Source: Demequina sp. NBRC 110051 (GTDB taxonomy: Bacteria; Actinomycetota; Actinomycetes; Actinomycetales; Demequinaceae). Taken from it: 64,000 bases of DNA. Every line of letters begins with the position of its first letter. Positions within the stretch are counted from its first letter, which is position 1. The translations under genes were made by a program, and so were the position numbers. Location of the stretch: positions 1 to 64,000 of the forward strand of contig NZ_BBRH01000013.1 in NCBI RefSeq assembly GCF_002090055.1, in the 5' to 3' direction. Below the pieces are notes generated by a model. The model did no database searches. It worked only from the letters and a program-made list of their open reading frames with translations, and was not told the origin of the DNA. Positions 23,731-33,119 of this stretch are shown here, piece after piece.

Positions 23731-24573
23731 GTGCTCCGCATTGCCGTCCCCAACAAGGGATCCCTATCCGAACCCGCCTCCCAACTGCTCAGGGAGGCCG
23801 GCTACAAGCAGCGCCGCGATTCCCGCGAGCTGGTCTTGCACGACGCGCGCAATGACATTGAGTTTTTCTTCCTGCGCCCCCGCGACGTCGCCGTCTACGT
23901 AGGCGCCGGCACCGTGGACGCCGGTATCACCGGTCGCGACCTCCTGCTGGACTCGGGCGCCGAGGCAGTTGAGCACCTCGAGCTCGGCTTCGGCGGCTCG
24001 ACCTTTCGCTATGCGGCCCCCGCAGGCGACATCACGGACATCACGCAGCTGCAGGGCAAGCGCGTCGCCACCAGCTACCCGCGCCTGGTCAAGCACCACC
24101 TGAAGTCGTTCGGCGTCGAGTCCAAGGTGGTGCGGCTCGACGGCGCCGTCGAGTCCTCGGTCCGCTTGGGTGTGGCCGATGCCGTGGCCGACGTGGTCTC
24201 GACCGGCACCACCCTTCGGGCCGCGGGCCTGGAGATCTTCGGCGACCCGATCCTTAAGTCCGAGGCCATCCTGATCCGCGGCACCGACACGTCCGAGGAG
24301 GACATCGCGGTGCTCACCGGTCGCCTGCGCGGCGTGCTGATGGCCCGACAGTTCATCCTGGTCGACTACGACGTGCCCAACGACAAGCTCGAGGACTCCA
24401 TCGCCGTCAGCCCCGGCATGGAGGCGCCGACGGTCACCCCGCTGCACGGCAAGGACTGGCACGCGGTACGCGTCATGGTGCCCCGCAGCGAGATGAACCA
24501 GATCATGGACAAGCTCTACGCCGCCGGCGCGCGAGCCATCCTTGCCACCGAGCTGCTGGCGGTGCGTGTCTAG
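23731..24573 (+). CDS. hisG: ATP phosphoribosyltransferase (long form)
   Basis: HisG joins ATP and PRPP, the committed and feedback-inhibited step of histidine synthesis. The 280-residue length and the C-terminal ACT-like domain (from about 210) mark the long HisG type that does not need HisZ. It has the N-terminal VPNKGSL and the PRPP loop DVVSTGTTLRAAGL. The GTG start follows GAGGTAA. The pafB ATG directly abuts the TAG stop (TAGATG), linking histidine genes with pafBC. Confidence 0.95.
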   Translation: MLRIAVPNKGSLSEPASQLLREAGYKQRRDSRELVLHDARNDIEFFFLRPRDVAVYVGAGTVDAGITGRDLLLDSGAEAVEHLELGFGGSTFRYAAPAGDITDITQLQGKRVATSYPRLVKHHLKSFGVESKVVRLDGAVESSVRLGVADAVADVVSTGTTLRAAGLEIFGDPILKSEAILIRGTDTSEEDIAVLTGRLRGVLMARQFILVDYDVPNDKLEDSIAVSPGMEAPTVTPLHGKDWHAVRVMVPRSEMNQIMDKLYAAGARAILATELLAVRV

Positions 24574-25545
24574 ATGGCCGTGTCCGCCGAGGAGCGGTTG
24601 CTGAACCTCATCATCGCCCTTATGCACTCGCGAGTGCGCATGACCAAGGATGAGATTCGCGCGTCGGTGGAGGGCTACGACCGTGACGACCCGTCGTGGG
24701 ACGAGGCGACGAGCAAGCGCCGCAAGGCCACCTTTGAGCGCATGTTCGAGCGCGACAAGGACAAGCTGCGCCGCCTGGGCGTGCCCGTCGTGACCGTGCG
24801 CCACCAGGCCTACGGCGACGACATCGGCTACCGGATCGATCCTGCGCAGGCCAAGCTGCCGCCGCTGGACTTCACCGCAGCCGAGCGCGCAGTTCTCGCC
24901 CTCGCGGCGGACTACTGGCACGGCGTCACGCTCGGCGACGACGCTCGCCAGGCGCTCGTCAAGGCAGCCTCGGCCTCCACCCACGCGCCCGCCGAGGCGT
25001 TACCGTTCGCGGCGCTCTCCACGCGCCTCACCGACGCGACCGCTCTGGTCCTCGAGGCGATCCAGCTGCGCCAGGCCGTCACGTTCGAGTACGCCTCCGC
25101 GTCCTCGGGCACCGCCACGCGCCAGGTCCAGCCGTGGAAGATCCTGCTGAGCGGGGGAGCGGAGTACCTCATCGGCCACGACGTCGACCGCGACGCCCCG
25201 CGCACCTTCCGCCTCAGCCGCGTGCTGGGCGAGGTGTCGCTGAACGGCGAGCCCGGCGCCTTCACTCCGCCCGGAGACATCGACGCCGCGCTCTTGCCCA
25301 ACGCCCACCCTGGCACCGCACGCCTCGCGATCCGCCCCGAGGCCGCACACGCCCTGCGCAGCCGTGGCACTGTCGTCGACACCGACGGCGACTGGGACAT
25401 CGTGCAGATCGACTACCGCCACCTGGACCAGTTGCGCGACGAGGTGCTCGCACGCGGAGGCGCGGTTCGCGCCCTCGAGCCTCAGGAATTGGCCGATGCC
25501 GTCCGCGCCCACGCGCGCGCCGCCCTGGAGGTCGCCCGTGGCTGA
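24574..25545 (+). CDS. pafB: WYL-domain transcriptional regulator PafB
   Basis: The 323-residue protein has an N-terminal winged helix (residues 1-75, MTKDEIRASVEGY) and a WYL-type domain from about 140, where the eponymous triad is degenerate (PWKILLSGGAEYLIGHD). PafB with PafC forms the activator of the RecA/LexA-independent DNA-damage response in mycobacteria. It overlaps pafC by eight bases. No pafA or other Pup-ligation gene is adjacent, unlike in mycobacteria. Confidence 0.88.
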   Translation: MAVSAEERLLNLIIALMHSRVRMTKDEIRASVEGYDRDDPSWDEATSKRRKATFERMFERDKDKLRRLGVPVVTVRHQAYGDDIGYRIDPAQAKLPPLDFTAAERAVLALAADYWHGVTLGDDARQALVKAASASTHAPAEALPFAALSTRLTDATALVLEAIQLRQAVTFEYASASSGTATRQVQPWKILLSGGAEYLIGHDVDRDAPRTFRLSRVLGEVSLNGEPGAFTPPGDIDAALLPNAHPGTARLAIRPEAAHALRSRGTVVDTDGDWDIVQIDYRHLDQLRDEVLARGGAVRALEPQELADAVRAHARAALEVARG

Positions 25546-26479
25546 CAAGACGCTGGCTCGCCTCACGCGGTTATTGGGCATCGTCCACTACCTCGAGCGC
25601 CACGGCGAGACGGAGTTCGCCGAGCTCGCCGAGCACTTCGGCGTGAGCGTGAAGCAGATTCGCGCGGACGTCGAGACGCTGTGGGTCTCGGGCCTGCCCG
25701 GCCACCAGCACAACGACCTCATCGACTTCAACGCCGATCTGTTCGATGCGGGCATCGCCGACCTCACCAACGGCCAGGGCGTGTCGCAGGTGTCGTTCTC
25801 TCCGCGCGAGGCCGCGGCCCTGATCGGCGCGCTCTCGGCGCTCACCGCCTCGGGTGCGGCCCCGGAGGCCGCCGGGTCGGTGCTCGACAAGCTCCGCGGC
25901 GCCGTGGGTCCCGTGGGCCTCGACGTCGTGGCCGACACCGCCGTCAACCCCCAGGTTCGCACCACCCTCGAACAGGGCATCGAGACCGCGACGGCTGTGA
26001 CGCTTGACTACGTCGACGCGCACGACAGGCGCACAGAACGCACCGTGGAGCCCCACCGCATCGTCCTCATCGACGCCGCCGCTTATGTCGAGTGCTGGTG
26101 CCGACGTGCGGGCGACTACCGGACCCTGCGACTCGATCGCGTGGCGGCGGCCACCGCCACCGAGAGCGCGCAGACGCACGCCCCCGCGGACTCCCACGGC
26201 TTCGCGCTGCAGCCACACTACGAGGCGACGGTGACGCTCGCCCGCGCCGCCCGCTGGGCCGTCGAGGACATGCCCGGCGTGTCCATCGCGACGGACGGCG
26301 TCGCAGACGGCGACGCAGGGGGCGACACCGTCACCGCGACCTTCGGCGTGGCCAACCCGGCCTGGACCGCGGGACGTTTGCTCGCCATCGGCCCCGACCT
26401 CAGATCCGTCGAGCCGGCGGTGCTGCGCGACGAGATGGCGACCCAAGCGCGAGCCGTGCTGGACGCGCAAGGCCAGTAG
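25538..26479 (+). CDS. pafC: WYL-domain transcriptional regulator PafC
   Basis: The 313-residue partner of PafB has a helix-turn-helix (about residues 5-65, FAELAEHFGVSVKQIRADVETL) and a WYL domain from about 150 with VEPHRIVLIDAAAYVECWCR. The GTG start at 25538 overlaps the pafB stop; the open frame further upstream is inside pafB. Together they should bind single-stranded DNA-derived signals and activate repair promoters, as shown for mycobacterial PafBC. GCATCGGCC follows the stop codon directly. Confidence 0.88.
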   Translation: MADKTLARLTRLLGIVHYLERHGETEFAELAEHFGVSVKQIRADVETLWVSGLPGHQHNDLIDFNADLFDAGIADLTNGQGVSQVSFSPREAAALIGALSALTASGAAPEAAGSVLDKLRGAVGPVGLDVVADTAVNPQVRTTLEQGIETATAVTLDYVDAHDRRTERTVEPHRIVLIDAAAYVECWCRRAGDYRTLRLDRVAAATATESAQTHAPADSHGFALQPHYEATVTLARAARWAVEDMPGVSIATDGVADGDAGGDTVTATFGVANPAWTAGRLLAIGPDLRSVEPAVLRDEMATQARAVLDAQGQ

Positions 26480-26502
26480 GCATCGGCCGTCGTCACCGCG
26501 AC

Positions 26503-26508
26503 TACACT
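26503..26508 (+). promoter_or_regulatory. Likely -10 box for tatA-tatC
   Basis: TACACT precedes tatA by 32 bases. With the AAGGAG site at 26527, this would be a conventional leadered promoter. Confidence 0.45.
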
Positions 26509-26540
26509 GGACGCCAGTTCCCGACGCAAGGAGTCAGACC

Positions 26541-26843
26541 ATGGGTGCACGCGAATGGATCATCATCGCGGTGATCGTGCTGCTGTTGTTCGGCGCGCCT
26601 AAGCTGCCCGAGCTCGCACGCAGCATCGGCAAGTCGCTCAACATCCTCAAGGACGAGACGGCGAACCTGCGCTCGGACAAGGACAAGAAGGACGCACCCG
26701 CCGACGGCACCGGGACCGCGCAGGGCGCCCCGGCACCGCGCGACACGACCACCCCTGCCGCGTCCCCCGAGGCCCCGCAGCAGACGCAGATTCCCGACTC
26801 CACGGTGGACCTCCCCTCGGACGATCAGGGGCGTGGCAAGTAG
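26541..26843 (+). CDS. tatA: Twin-arginine translocase subunit TatA
   Basis: The 100-residue membrane protein has one N-terminal transmembrane helix (about 5-20), the FGAPKLPELARSIGKSL hinge and amphipathic helix, and a disordered charged tail. TatA oligomers form the path for folded proteins exported by the Tat system. AAGGAG lies at ideal distance from the ATG. The tatC GTG start overlaps the end by 11 bases. The order pafBC-tatAC matches mycobacteria. Confidence 0.94.
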   Translation: MGAREWIIIAVIVLLLFGAPKLPELARSIGKSLNILKDETANLRSDKDKKDAPADGTGTAQGAPAPRDTTTPAASPEAPQQTQIPDSTVDLPSDDQGRGK

Positions 26844-27606
26844 TCGCTCGCGGCGGGCCGATCCCGACGCCCGCCAACCTCTGAGCGCGCATCTGAGGGA
26901 GTTCCGCAAGCACCTGTTCCTCGCGGCCATCGGCATCGCGCTCGGCTCCGTCGCGGGCTGGTTCCTCTACGAGCCCGTCTTCGAGGCGATCCAGGGCCCC
27001 ATCCTCGACGCCGCCGAGGAGGTCGACGGGCTCGTCACCGTGAACTTCGCCGGCCTCATTACGGCGCTCGACATGCAGCTCAAGGTCGCGATCTTCGTCG
27101 GCGTCGTCATCTCCTCGCCATGGTGGCTGTACCAGCTGTGGGCCTTCGTCGCGCCCGGCCTCAAGAAACGCGAAAAGTGGTACACCGTCGGCTTCCTCGC
27201 GACGTCCATCCCGCTGTTCGCCGCCGGCCTCGCGCTCGCCGCGTGGGTCTATCCGCGTGCCGTCGTCATCCTTACGGGCTTCACGCCCGAGGGCGGCTCG
27301 AACGTCCTCGACGCGCAGATGCTCATGACGTTCACGTTGCGGCTGTTCCTCGCGTTCGGCATCGCGTTCGTCTTCCCGGTCGTGATGGTGTTCCTCACCT
27401 GGGCCGGGATCGTGCGCACCCGCACATGGCTCAAGGGCTGGCGCTGGGCCGTGCTCATCATCTTCATTCTCGCCGCAGTGCTCACCCCCACGCCCGACGT
27501 CTTCACCATGATGACGATGGCGCTGCCCATGTGCGCGCTGTACTTCGCCGGGATTGGTGTGGGCTGGCTGCGCGAACGCAAGCGCCCCGCCCTCGAGGAC
27601 CTGTGA
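26833..27606 (+). CDS. tatC: Twin-arginine translocase subunit TatC
   Basis: The 257-residue polytopic protein is the receptor for twin-arginine signal peptides. It has the N-terminal LSAHLREFRKHL cytoplasmic motif and six hydrophobic segments, with LTPTPDVFTMMTMALPM in the last third. The GTG start at 26833 overlaps tatA; the start could instead be later, but no better ribosome site was seen. The basic C-terminus RERKRPALEDL is short. No tatB is present here. Confidence 0.94.
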   Translation: MASSRSRRADPDARQPLSAHLREFRKHLFLAAIGIALGSVAGWFLYEPVFEAIQGPILDAAEEVDGLVTVNFAGLITALDMQLKVAIFVGVVISSPWWLYQLWAFVAPGLKKREKWYTVGFLATSIPLFAAGLALAAWVYPRAVVILTGFTPEGGSNVLDAQMLMTFTLRLFLAFGIAFVFPVVMVFLTWAGIVRTRTWLKGWRWAVLIIFILAAVLTPTPDVFTMMTMALPMCALYFAGIGVGWLRERKRPALEDL

Positions 27607-27624
27607 GCCGCCGGTGAGGCGCGC

Positions 27625-28560
27625 ATGAGCCGCCTGGGCGTGGTGACCAATCCGTCCGCTGGCTCTGGACGCGGGGCCCGCTGGGGCGCCGAGGCCCTCT
27701 CACGCCTCGCCTCCCACGGCCACCAGATCACGGACCTCACGCACGGTTCGTGGGCCTCGGCCCTCGAGGCGGCGGACGCGGCAGCCGGCTCCCTCGACGC
27801 CCTCGTCGTGGTCGGCGGAGACGGCATGGTCCACCTGGGCGCCCAAGTCTGCGCCGAGCGCGACCTCCCGCTCGGCATCATCGCCGCCGGGTCAGGCAAC
27901 GACTTCGCCGCGACGATCGGCCTCCCGGTCAATCACGTGCTCGAGGCGGCCGATGCCGTGGCCGGCTCCCTCGCGGCCGGCACCGTCCGCACGGTGGACC
28001 TGGGCAAGGTGACGGGGGCGACCGTGGCGCCGCCGCATCGGCCGCGGTATTTTGCCGGAGTGCTGTCGGCAGGCATCGACGCGGCCATCGCCGCACGCGG
28101 GATGCGGATGCGGTTCCCGCGCGGGCCCGTCAAGTACAAGGTGGCGATCGGGCTCGAGCTGCCGCGCTTCCGGCCCTATGGCGCGCGGGTGAGTCTTGAC
28201 GGCGCGGGCGCCGGTGACGACCGCTACACGCTTGTGGCGGTGGCCAACGGCACCACGCTGGGCGGAGGCATTCCGCTCGCGCCGGGCGCGGTGCTCGACG
28301 ACGGGCTGTTCGACGTGGTCACCGCGGAGGCGCTCACGCTGCCCCAGATCGGCGCGATCCTGCCGCGCCTCCACCGCGGCCACCACATCGACCATCCGGC
28401 CGTGCACGTCACCCGCGCGCGAGAGGTGACGCTCGAACAGGGCAAGGCGGGTGCGGCGCTCCCGCCGGCATCGGCCGATGGGGAACTGGTGGGACCGGCG
28501 CCGCTGACCGCGACGGTCGCGCCGGGCGCGCTGCACGTGCTGGCGCCGCCGCGCGATTAG
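27625..28560 (+). CDS. Diacylglycerol/lipid kinase family protein
   Basis: The 311-residue protein has the lipid-kinase NPSAGSG (9-15), the catalytic VGGDGM glycine loop at about residue 73 and the GSGNDFA motif at about 91. This places it in the soluble DAGK/sphingosine-kinase-like (YegS/DgkB) superfamily. The substrate may be diacylglycerol or another membrane lipid and cannot be told from sequence. It is 18 bases downstream of tatC. The stop TAG forms the start of the helY -10 box TAGCCT. Confidence 0.85.
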   Translation: MSRLGVVTNPSAGSGRGARWGAEALSRLASHGHQITDLTHGSWASALEAADAAAGSLDALVVVGGDGMVHLGAQVCAERDLPLGIIAAGSGNDFAATIGLPVNHVLEAADAVAGSLAAGTVRTVDLGKVTGATVAPPHRPRYFAGVLSAGIDAAIAARGMRMRFPRGPVKYKVAIGLELPRFRPYGARVSLDGAGAGDDRYTLVAVANGTTLGGGIPLAPGAVLDDGLFDVVTAEALTLPQIGAILPRLHRGHHIDHPAVHVTRAREVTLEQGKAGAALPPASADGELVGPAPLTATVAPGALHVLAPPRD

Positions 28561-28563
28561 CCT
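28558..28563 (+). promoter_or_regulatory. -10 box of a leaderless helY promoter
   Basis: TAGCCT, starting in the lipid-kinase stop codon, ends six bases before ATG 28570. Confidence 0.6.
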
Positions 28564-28569
28564 GGCAAC

Positions 28570-31311
28570 ATGACCTCTCCCGCCGAACGCTATGCGGCCG
28601 CGCGTGCGCGCGCGAAGCGCTCCGACCTGACCGAGTTCGAGGCGTCGCTGAGTTTTCCGCTCGACGACTTCCAGCGTGAGGCGTGCGAGGCGGTGGCCGA
28701 CGGTCACTCGGTCCTAGTCGCCGCGCCCACGGGAGCGGGCAAGACCCTCGTCGGCGAGTTTGCCGTGCGCCACGCATTCAACCGCGGCGAGAAGGCGTTC
28801 TACACCACGCCCATCAAGGCTCTGAGCAACCAGAAGTTCGGCGACCTCCGGCGCGTCTACGGCGCCGAGAACGTCGGGCTCCTCACCGGGGATACGTCCA
28901 TCAACCCACACGCGCCCGTCGTGGTCATGACCACCGAGGTGCTGCGCAACATGATCTACGCGGGCTCGCGCGATCTGGACAACCTGGGCGCCGTCATCCT
29001 CGACGAGGTGCATTACCTCGCCGATCGCTTCCGCGGCTCGGTGTGGGAAGAGGTCATCATCCACCTGGGCCAGCGCACCGCGCTGATCTGCCTGTCCGCG
29101 ACCGTCTCCAACGCGGAGGAGTTCGGCGCGTGGCTCACCGAGGTGCGCGGCGACACACGCGTGATCGTCTCCGAACACCGGCCCGTGCCGCTTTGGCCAC
29201 ACGTCCTGGTGCGCGAGGGGCTGTTCGACCTGTACTCGCCGGGCGTGGACCCGCAGGATCCCGGCCCCAACCCGCGCCTCAATCCCGAGCTCGAGGCCAT
29301 CACGCGCCGGTCGCGCTCGGGCGAGGGGTACGGAGGGCGCCCTGGGCGTCCGTCGCGCGGCGGGCGGCGACCGGCGGGACGTCGCGCGCCGCCGCGCTTC
29401 GCCGTGATCGACCAACTGGACCGCCAGGGGCTCCTCCCCGCGATCGTGTTCGTGTTCTCGCGCGCGGGGTGCGAGGACGCCGTCGACCAGGTGCGCGCGT
29501 CTGGGCTGCAGTTGACCACGCCCGAGGAGGCGGCGGAGATAGGCCGCATCGTCGACGAACGCTGCTCCGGCATCCCGACCGCGGACCTCGGCGCACTTGG
29601 GTATTTGCGCTGGCGCGACTCGCTCGAGGCGGGCCTCGCCGCCCACCACGCGGGCCTCATCCCGCTGTTCAAGGAGGTCGTGGAGGAGCTCTTCGCCGCT
29701 GGGCTGCTCAAAGTGGTCTACGCCACGGAGACCCTCGCGCTCGGCATCAACATGCCCGCCCGCTCCGTCGTGCTCGAGAAGCTCGTGAAGTGGGACGGCC
29801 AGGGTCACAAGGACCTCACGGCGGGGGAGTACACGCAGCTGACTGGCCGCGCCGGGCGCCGCGGCATCGACATCGAGGGCCACGCCGTCGTCGTGGAACA
29901 CCCGGGCTTCGACGCCCCGCAGCTGGGGCGCCTCGCATCGCGCCGCACGTACCCGCTGATCTCGAGCTTCACGCCGTCGTACAACATGGCCATCAACCTG
30001 GTGTCGCAGTCGGGCGTGGATCAGGCGCGTGAGCTGCTCGAGCTGTCCTTCGCGCAGTTCCAGGCGGACCAGAACGTGGTCGGCAAGGCCAGGCGGGCGC
30101 GCGAGCTCGAGTCCACGCTCGAGGCGTACAAGACCACCGCGCAATGCGACCGCGGCGACTTCATGGAATACGCCGCGCTGCGCGAACGCATCACGCGTGC
30201 ACAGAAGGATGCCTCCAAGACGGTCAAGCGACAGCGCCGCGAGGCGGGCGTCGACACGCTGTCGAGCCTGCGCCGCGGCGACGTGGTGCGCATCGAGTCG
30301 GGCAAGCGCCAGGGCTTCGCGGTCGTGGCCGCGCCCGACCCTCACGAGTCCGCCCCGCGCCCCACGGTCGTGAGCGACGAGGCCCGGTTCTTCCGCCTGT
30401 CGGTCGCGGACCTGCAGGCCGGGGTTGAGCACGTGGGGGCTATCCGCGTGAAGAAGGGCGTGGACGTGCGCAACGCGCGAGTGCGCCGCGAGCTCGCCCA
30501 ACAGATCGAGGCGGCGCGGCACACATTCGATGCCCCCAGTCGCCGCAAGGAGCGTCCCGAGTCCGACCACCACCAGCGCCGCGTGGATGCGCTGCGCCGC
30601 GAGATGGCGGCGCACCCGTGCCACCAGTGCCCCGACCGCGAGCAGCACGCGCGCTGGGCCGAGCGCTATCACCGCACCCTGCGCGACCGCGACCGCCTCA
30701 CCACGGAGATCGCGCGCGCCACTGGGTCGATCGCGGCGATCTTCGACCGCCGCTGCGCCGTGCTGCGCGAGTTGGGCTACCTCGAGGGCGACGGACCCCA
30801 AACCGAGGTCACCCGGGACGGCTCCATGATGAAGCGCCTGTACTCCGAGAACGACCTGGTGATCGCCGAGTGCCTGCGCACCGGTATCTGGAACGAGCTC
30901 CATCCGCCGGCGTTGGCCGCAGCCGTCTCGACCCTGCTCTATGGCGGCAGGCGAGAGGACGAGACCCGCACCCCGCACATTCCAGGGGGCCCCGGCGGTG
31001 TCCTAGGCCGTGCGCTCAAGGACACCGTGCGCGTGTGGTCACGGGTCGACGACCTGCAGCACGCACACCGCCTGCCCGATGCTCCCGCTCCCCAGTGGGG
31101 CATTGTCTCCGCGATCCACGCCTGGGCTCAGGGCAAGAACCTCGATCAGGCACTCAAGGATGTCGAGATCGCGCCCGGTGACATGGTGCGCTGGTGCAAG
31201 CAGGTCATCGACGTGCTCGACCAGGTGGCCCAGGTGGCGCCCACCGAGCAGATGCAGGACCGCGCCCGGACCGCCATCGAGTCCATGCGCAGGGGAGTGG
31301 TGGCCTACTAG
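28570..31311 (+). CDS. helY: Ski2-like DEAD/DEAH-box RNA helicase HelY
   Basis: The 913-residue protein is a superfamily 2 helicase of the Ski2/Mtr4 type, conserved next to tatC in actinobacteria. Walker A AAPTGAGKT is at 51-59, DEVH at 145-148, LSAT near 177 and QLTGRAGRRGID near 418. A low-complexity Arg/Gly-rich insert (about 240-275) separates the two RecA domains, and a long C-terminal region follows. It likely acts on structured RNA; HelY of mycobacteria has been linked to RNA metabolism. Confidence 0.9.
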   Translation: MTSPAERYAAARARAKRSDLTEFEASLSFPLDDFQREACEAVADGHSVLVAAPTGAGKTLVGEFAVRHAFNRGEKAFYTTPIKALSNQKFGDLRRVYGAENVGLLTGDTSINPHAPVVVMTTEVLRNMIYAGSRDLDNLGAVILDEVHYLADRFRGSVWEEVIIHLGQRTALICLSATVSNAEEFGAWLTEVRGDTRVIVSEHRPVPLWPHVLVREGLFDLYSPGVDPQDPGPNPRLNPELEAITRRSRSGEGYGGRPGRPSRGGRRPAGRRAPPRFAVIDQLDRQGLLPAIVFVFSRAGCEDAVDQVRASGLQLTTPEEAAEIGRIVDERCSGIPTADLGALGYLRWRDSLEAGLAAHHAGLIPLFKEVVEELFAAGLLKVVYATETLALGINMPARSVVLEKLVKWDGQGHKDLTAGEYTQLTGRAGRRGIDIEGHAVVVEHPGFDAPQLGRLASRRTYPLISSFTPSYNMAINLVSQSGVDQARELLELSFAQFQADQNVVGKARRARELESTLEAYKTTAQCDRGDFMEYAALRERITRAQKDASKTVKRQRREAGVDTLSSLRRGDVVRIESGKRQGFAVVAAPDPHESAPRPTVVSDEARFFRLSVADLQAGVEHVGAIRVKKGVDVRNARVRRELAQQIEAARHTFDAPSRRKERPESDHHQRRVDALRREMAAHPCHQCPDREQHARWAERYHRTLRDRDRLTTEIARATGSIAAIFDRRCAVLRELGYLEGDGPQTEVTRDGSMMKRLYSENDLVIAECLRTGIWNELHPPALAAAVSTLLYGGRREDETRTPHIPGGPGGVLGRALKDTVRVWSRVDDLQHAHRLPDAPAPQWGIVSAIHAWAQGKNLDQALKDVEIAPGDMVRWCKQVIDVLDQVAQVAPTEQMQDRARTAIESMRRGVVAY

Positions 31312-31369
31312 GCGCCGCACCATCCCACTCACCCAGAACGTGCGTCCCGACGCGTGGCCACCCAGCCCC

Positions 31370-31456
31370 GTGACAAGGTGACGGTGATTCAGCCGACTCG
31401 CCGTCGCATCGGCCCGTACGGACGGCGTGTCGGCCAGATCACCGTCACATCGTGAC
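31370..31456. repeat. Intergenic element C, 87 bp with long inverted ends
   Basis: Arms 31370-31397 and 31429-31456 are inverted copies with a perfect 11-bp core, GTGACGGTGAT against ATCACCGTCAC. The interior holds GCATCGGCC (31406-31414), GGCGTGTCG (31424-31432) and CAGATC, in the same order and near-identical spacing as the element at 49726-49823. It lies between helY and lnt and may also act as a terminator. Confidence 0.6.
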
Positions 31457-31571
31457 GCGCGGAAACGGGGAACGTGCGCTTCACGCGGACGCGCGCAACA
31501 GGCGCGCGAGAGTACGCGACACCATCACACGCCGTCCGGTGAGGCTGTCCCGTGCACGCCTCGCACGAAAG

Positions 31572-31577
31572 TAGGCT
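31572..31577 (+). promoter_or_regulatory. -10 box of a leaderless lnt promoter
   Basis: TAGGCT ends six bases before GTG 31584. Confidence 0.65.
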
Positions 31578-31583
31578 GAGCGG

Positions 31584-33119
31584 GTGCCCCGCTTCCTGAC
31601 GACCATGGTCCTCGCCGTCGGCGGTGGCCTGGTCATGAACGCCGGCTTTCCTGACCTGGGCTGGTGGCCCCTCATCTACGTGTCGCTCGCGATGCTGTGG
31701 CTCGCCCTCGCGCAGGCCACCGTGTGGCGCGGCTTCCTCATCACCTGGGTCTTCGCCATCAGTTTCCTGCTGCCTCACCTGACATGGGCCGATGCGTCCG
31801 TGGGGCTCGTACCCTGGCTCGCCCTCTCGATCGCGGAGGGCGCCTTCATCGCCCTGTTCGGCGCGGGGTGGGCCGCCGTGCGCCGCTCGCCGCTGATGGA
31901 AGGCCGGGCGACGTGGTGGTCGCCGCTCGCCTTCGGGCTGATCTGGGTGGGCATGGAGCAGCTGCGCTCGATGATCCCGTTCGGCGGCTTCCCGTGGGGA
32001 CGTATCGCCTTCTCGCAGGTCGATGCACCCATCGCCCGCATCGCCTGGCTCGGTGGATTGCCTCTGACCACCCTGGCCGTCGCGACGGTGGGCGCGTGCC
32101 TGGGACTCGCCATCGAGGCGATGCTGACGCGCCGCCTGGTGCTTGCGGGCGTCGCCCCCATCGCCGGTGCGGCACTCTTTGCGGCGGGGCTATTTGTCCC
32201 CATCGACACCCAGGCCACCGACGGCACGCTCCGGGTGGGCGCCGTGCAGGGCAACGTGCCCAACACCGGCCTCGACGCCTTCTCCCAGGCCAGGCAGGTC
32301 ACGAAGAATCACCACGACGGCACCATGGCGCTCGTCGAGTCCGACCCCGGACCCATCGACCTGCTGCTGTGGCCCGAGAATTCCTCGGACTATGACCCGC
32401 GCGCGGACGAGGAGTCGGAACAGCTCGTCACCGCATCAGCCCAGGCTGCCCAGGCCCCGCTGCTCCTGGGCACCAACGACTACTCGCCCGAGGAGGGGCG
32501 CTACAACTCGATGCTGTTGTGGTCGACCTCGGGCCAGGTGCTCGACACGTACAACAAGCAGCGTCCCGCACCCTTCGCCGAGTACATTCCCATGCGCAGC
32601 TTTGTGCGCAACTTCTCGGACGCCGTCGACCTGGTGCAAACCGAGGTGCTCGAGGGTGAGGGCAAGGCCACCATTCACGTACCGGTGGCCGCGCTCGACC
32701 GTGTGGTGACCGTCGGCACGCCCATCTGCTTTGAGATCGCCTACGACACCATCGTCACGGACGCGGTCGCCGATGGCGCCGAGGCCCTCCTTGTGCCCAC
32801 CAACAACGCGAGCTTCGGCCTCACCGCGGAATCCACCCAGCAGCTCCAGATGACCCGCTTCGCCGCGATCACGACGGGACGCGCCGCGATCCAGATCTCC
32901 ACCGTGGGCGTCTCGGGTGTCGTTACCCCCAACGGACGTCTCATCGAGGAGACCGATCTGTTCACCGCGGAGCAGATCTACACCACGCTGCCGCTTCGCA
33001 CGGAGACCACCCCGGCCGTGGGCCTGCGCTATCTGTGGCACTGGGGCTTCCTGCTGACTCCCGCCATCCTCGTGATCTCCGCCGCCGGCCGCACCATCCG
33101 CGAAAGGTACGACTGGTGA
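31584..33119 (+). CDS. lnt: Apolipoprotein N-acyltransferase
   Basis: Lnt adds the third acyl chain to lipoproteins at the outer face of the cell membrane. The 511-residue protein has about seven hydrophobic segments (residues 1-205), then a carbon-nitrogen hydrolase domain with the complete Glu265-Lys325-Cys382 triad, and a last membrane segment near 490. The GTG start is supported by the leaderless TAGGCT box and begins right at the first hydrophobic helix. The stop overlaps the ppm1 GTG as GTGA; mycobacteria fuse these two activities. Confidence 0.92.
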   Translation: MPRFLTTMVLAVGGGLVMNAGFPDLGWWPLIYVSLAMLWLALAQATVWRGFLITWVFAISFLLPHLTWADASVGLVPWLALSIAEGAFIALFGAGWAAVRRSPLMEGRATWWSPLAFGLIWVGMEQLRSMIPFGGFPWGRIAFSQVDAPIARIAWLGGLPLTTLAVATVGACLGLAIEAMLTRRLVLAGVAPIAGAALFAAGLFVPIDTQATDGTLRVGAVQGNVPNTGLDAFSQARQVTKNHHDGTMALVESDPGPIDLLLWPENSSDYDPRADEESEQLVTASAQAAQAPLLLGTNDYSPEEGRYNSMLLWSTSGQVLDTYNKQRPAPFAEYIPMRSFVRNFSDAVDLVQTEVLEGEGKATIHVPVAALDRVVTVGTPICFEIAYDTIVTDAVADGAEALLVPTNNASFGLTAESTQQLQMTRFAAITTGRAAIQISTVGVSGVVTPNGRLIEETDLFTAEQIYTTLPLRTETTPAVGLRYLWHWGFLLTPAILVISAAGRTIRERYDW

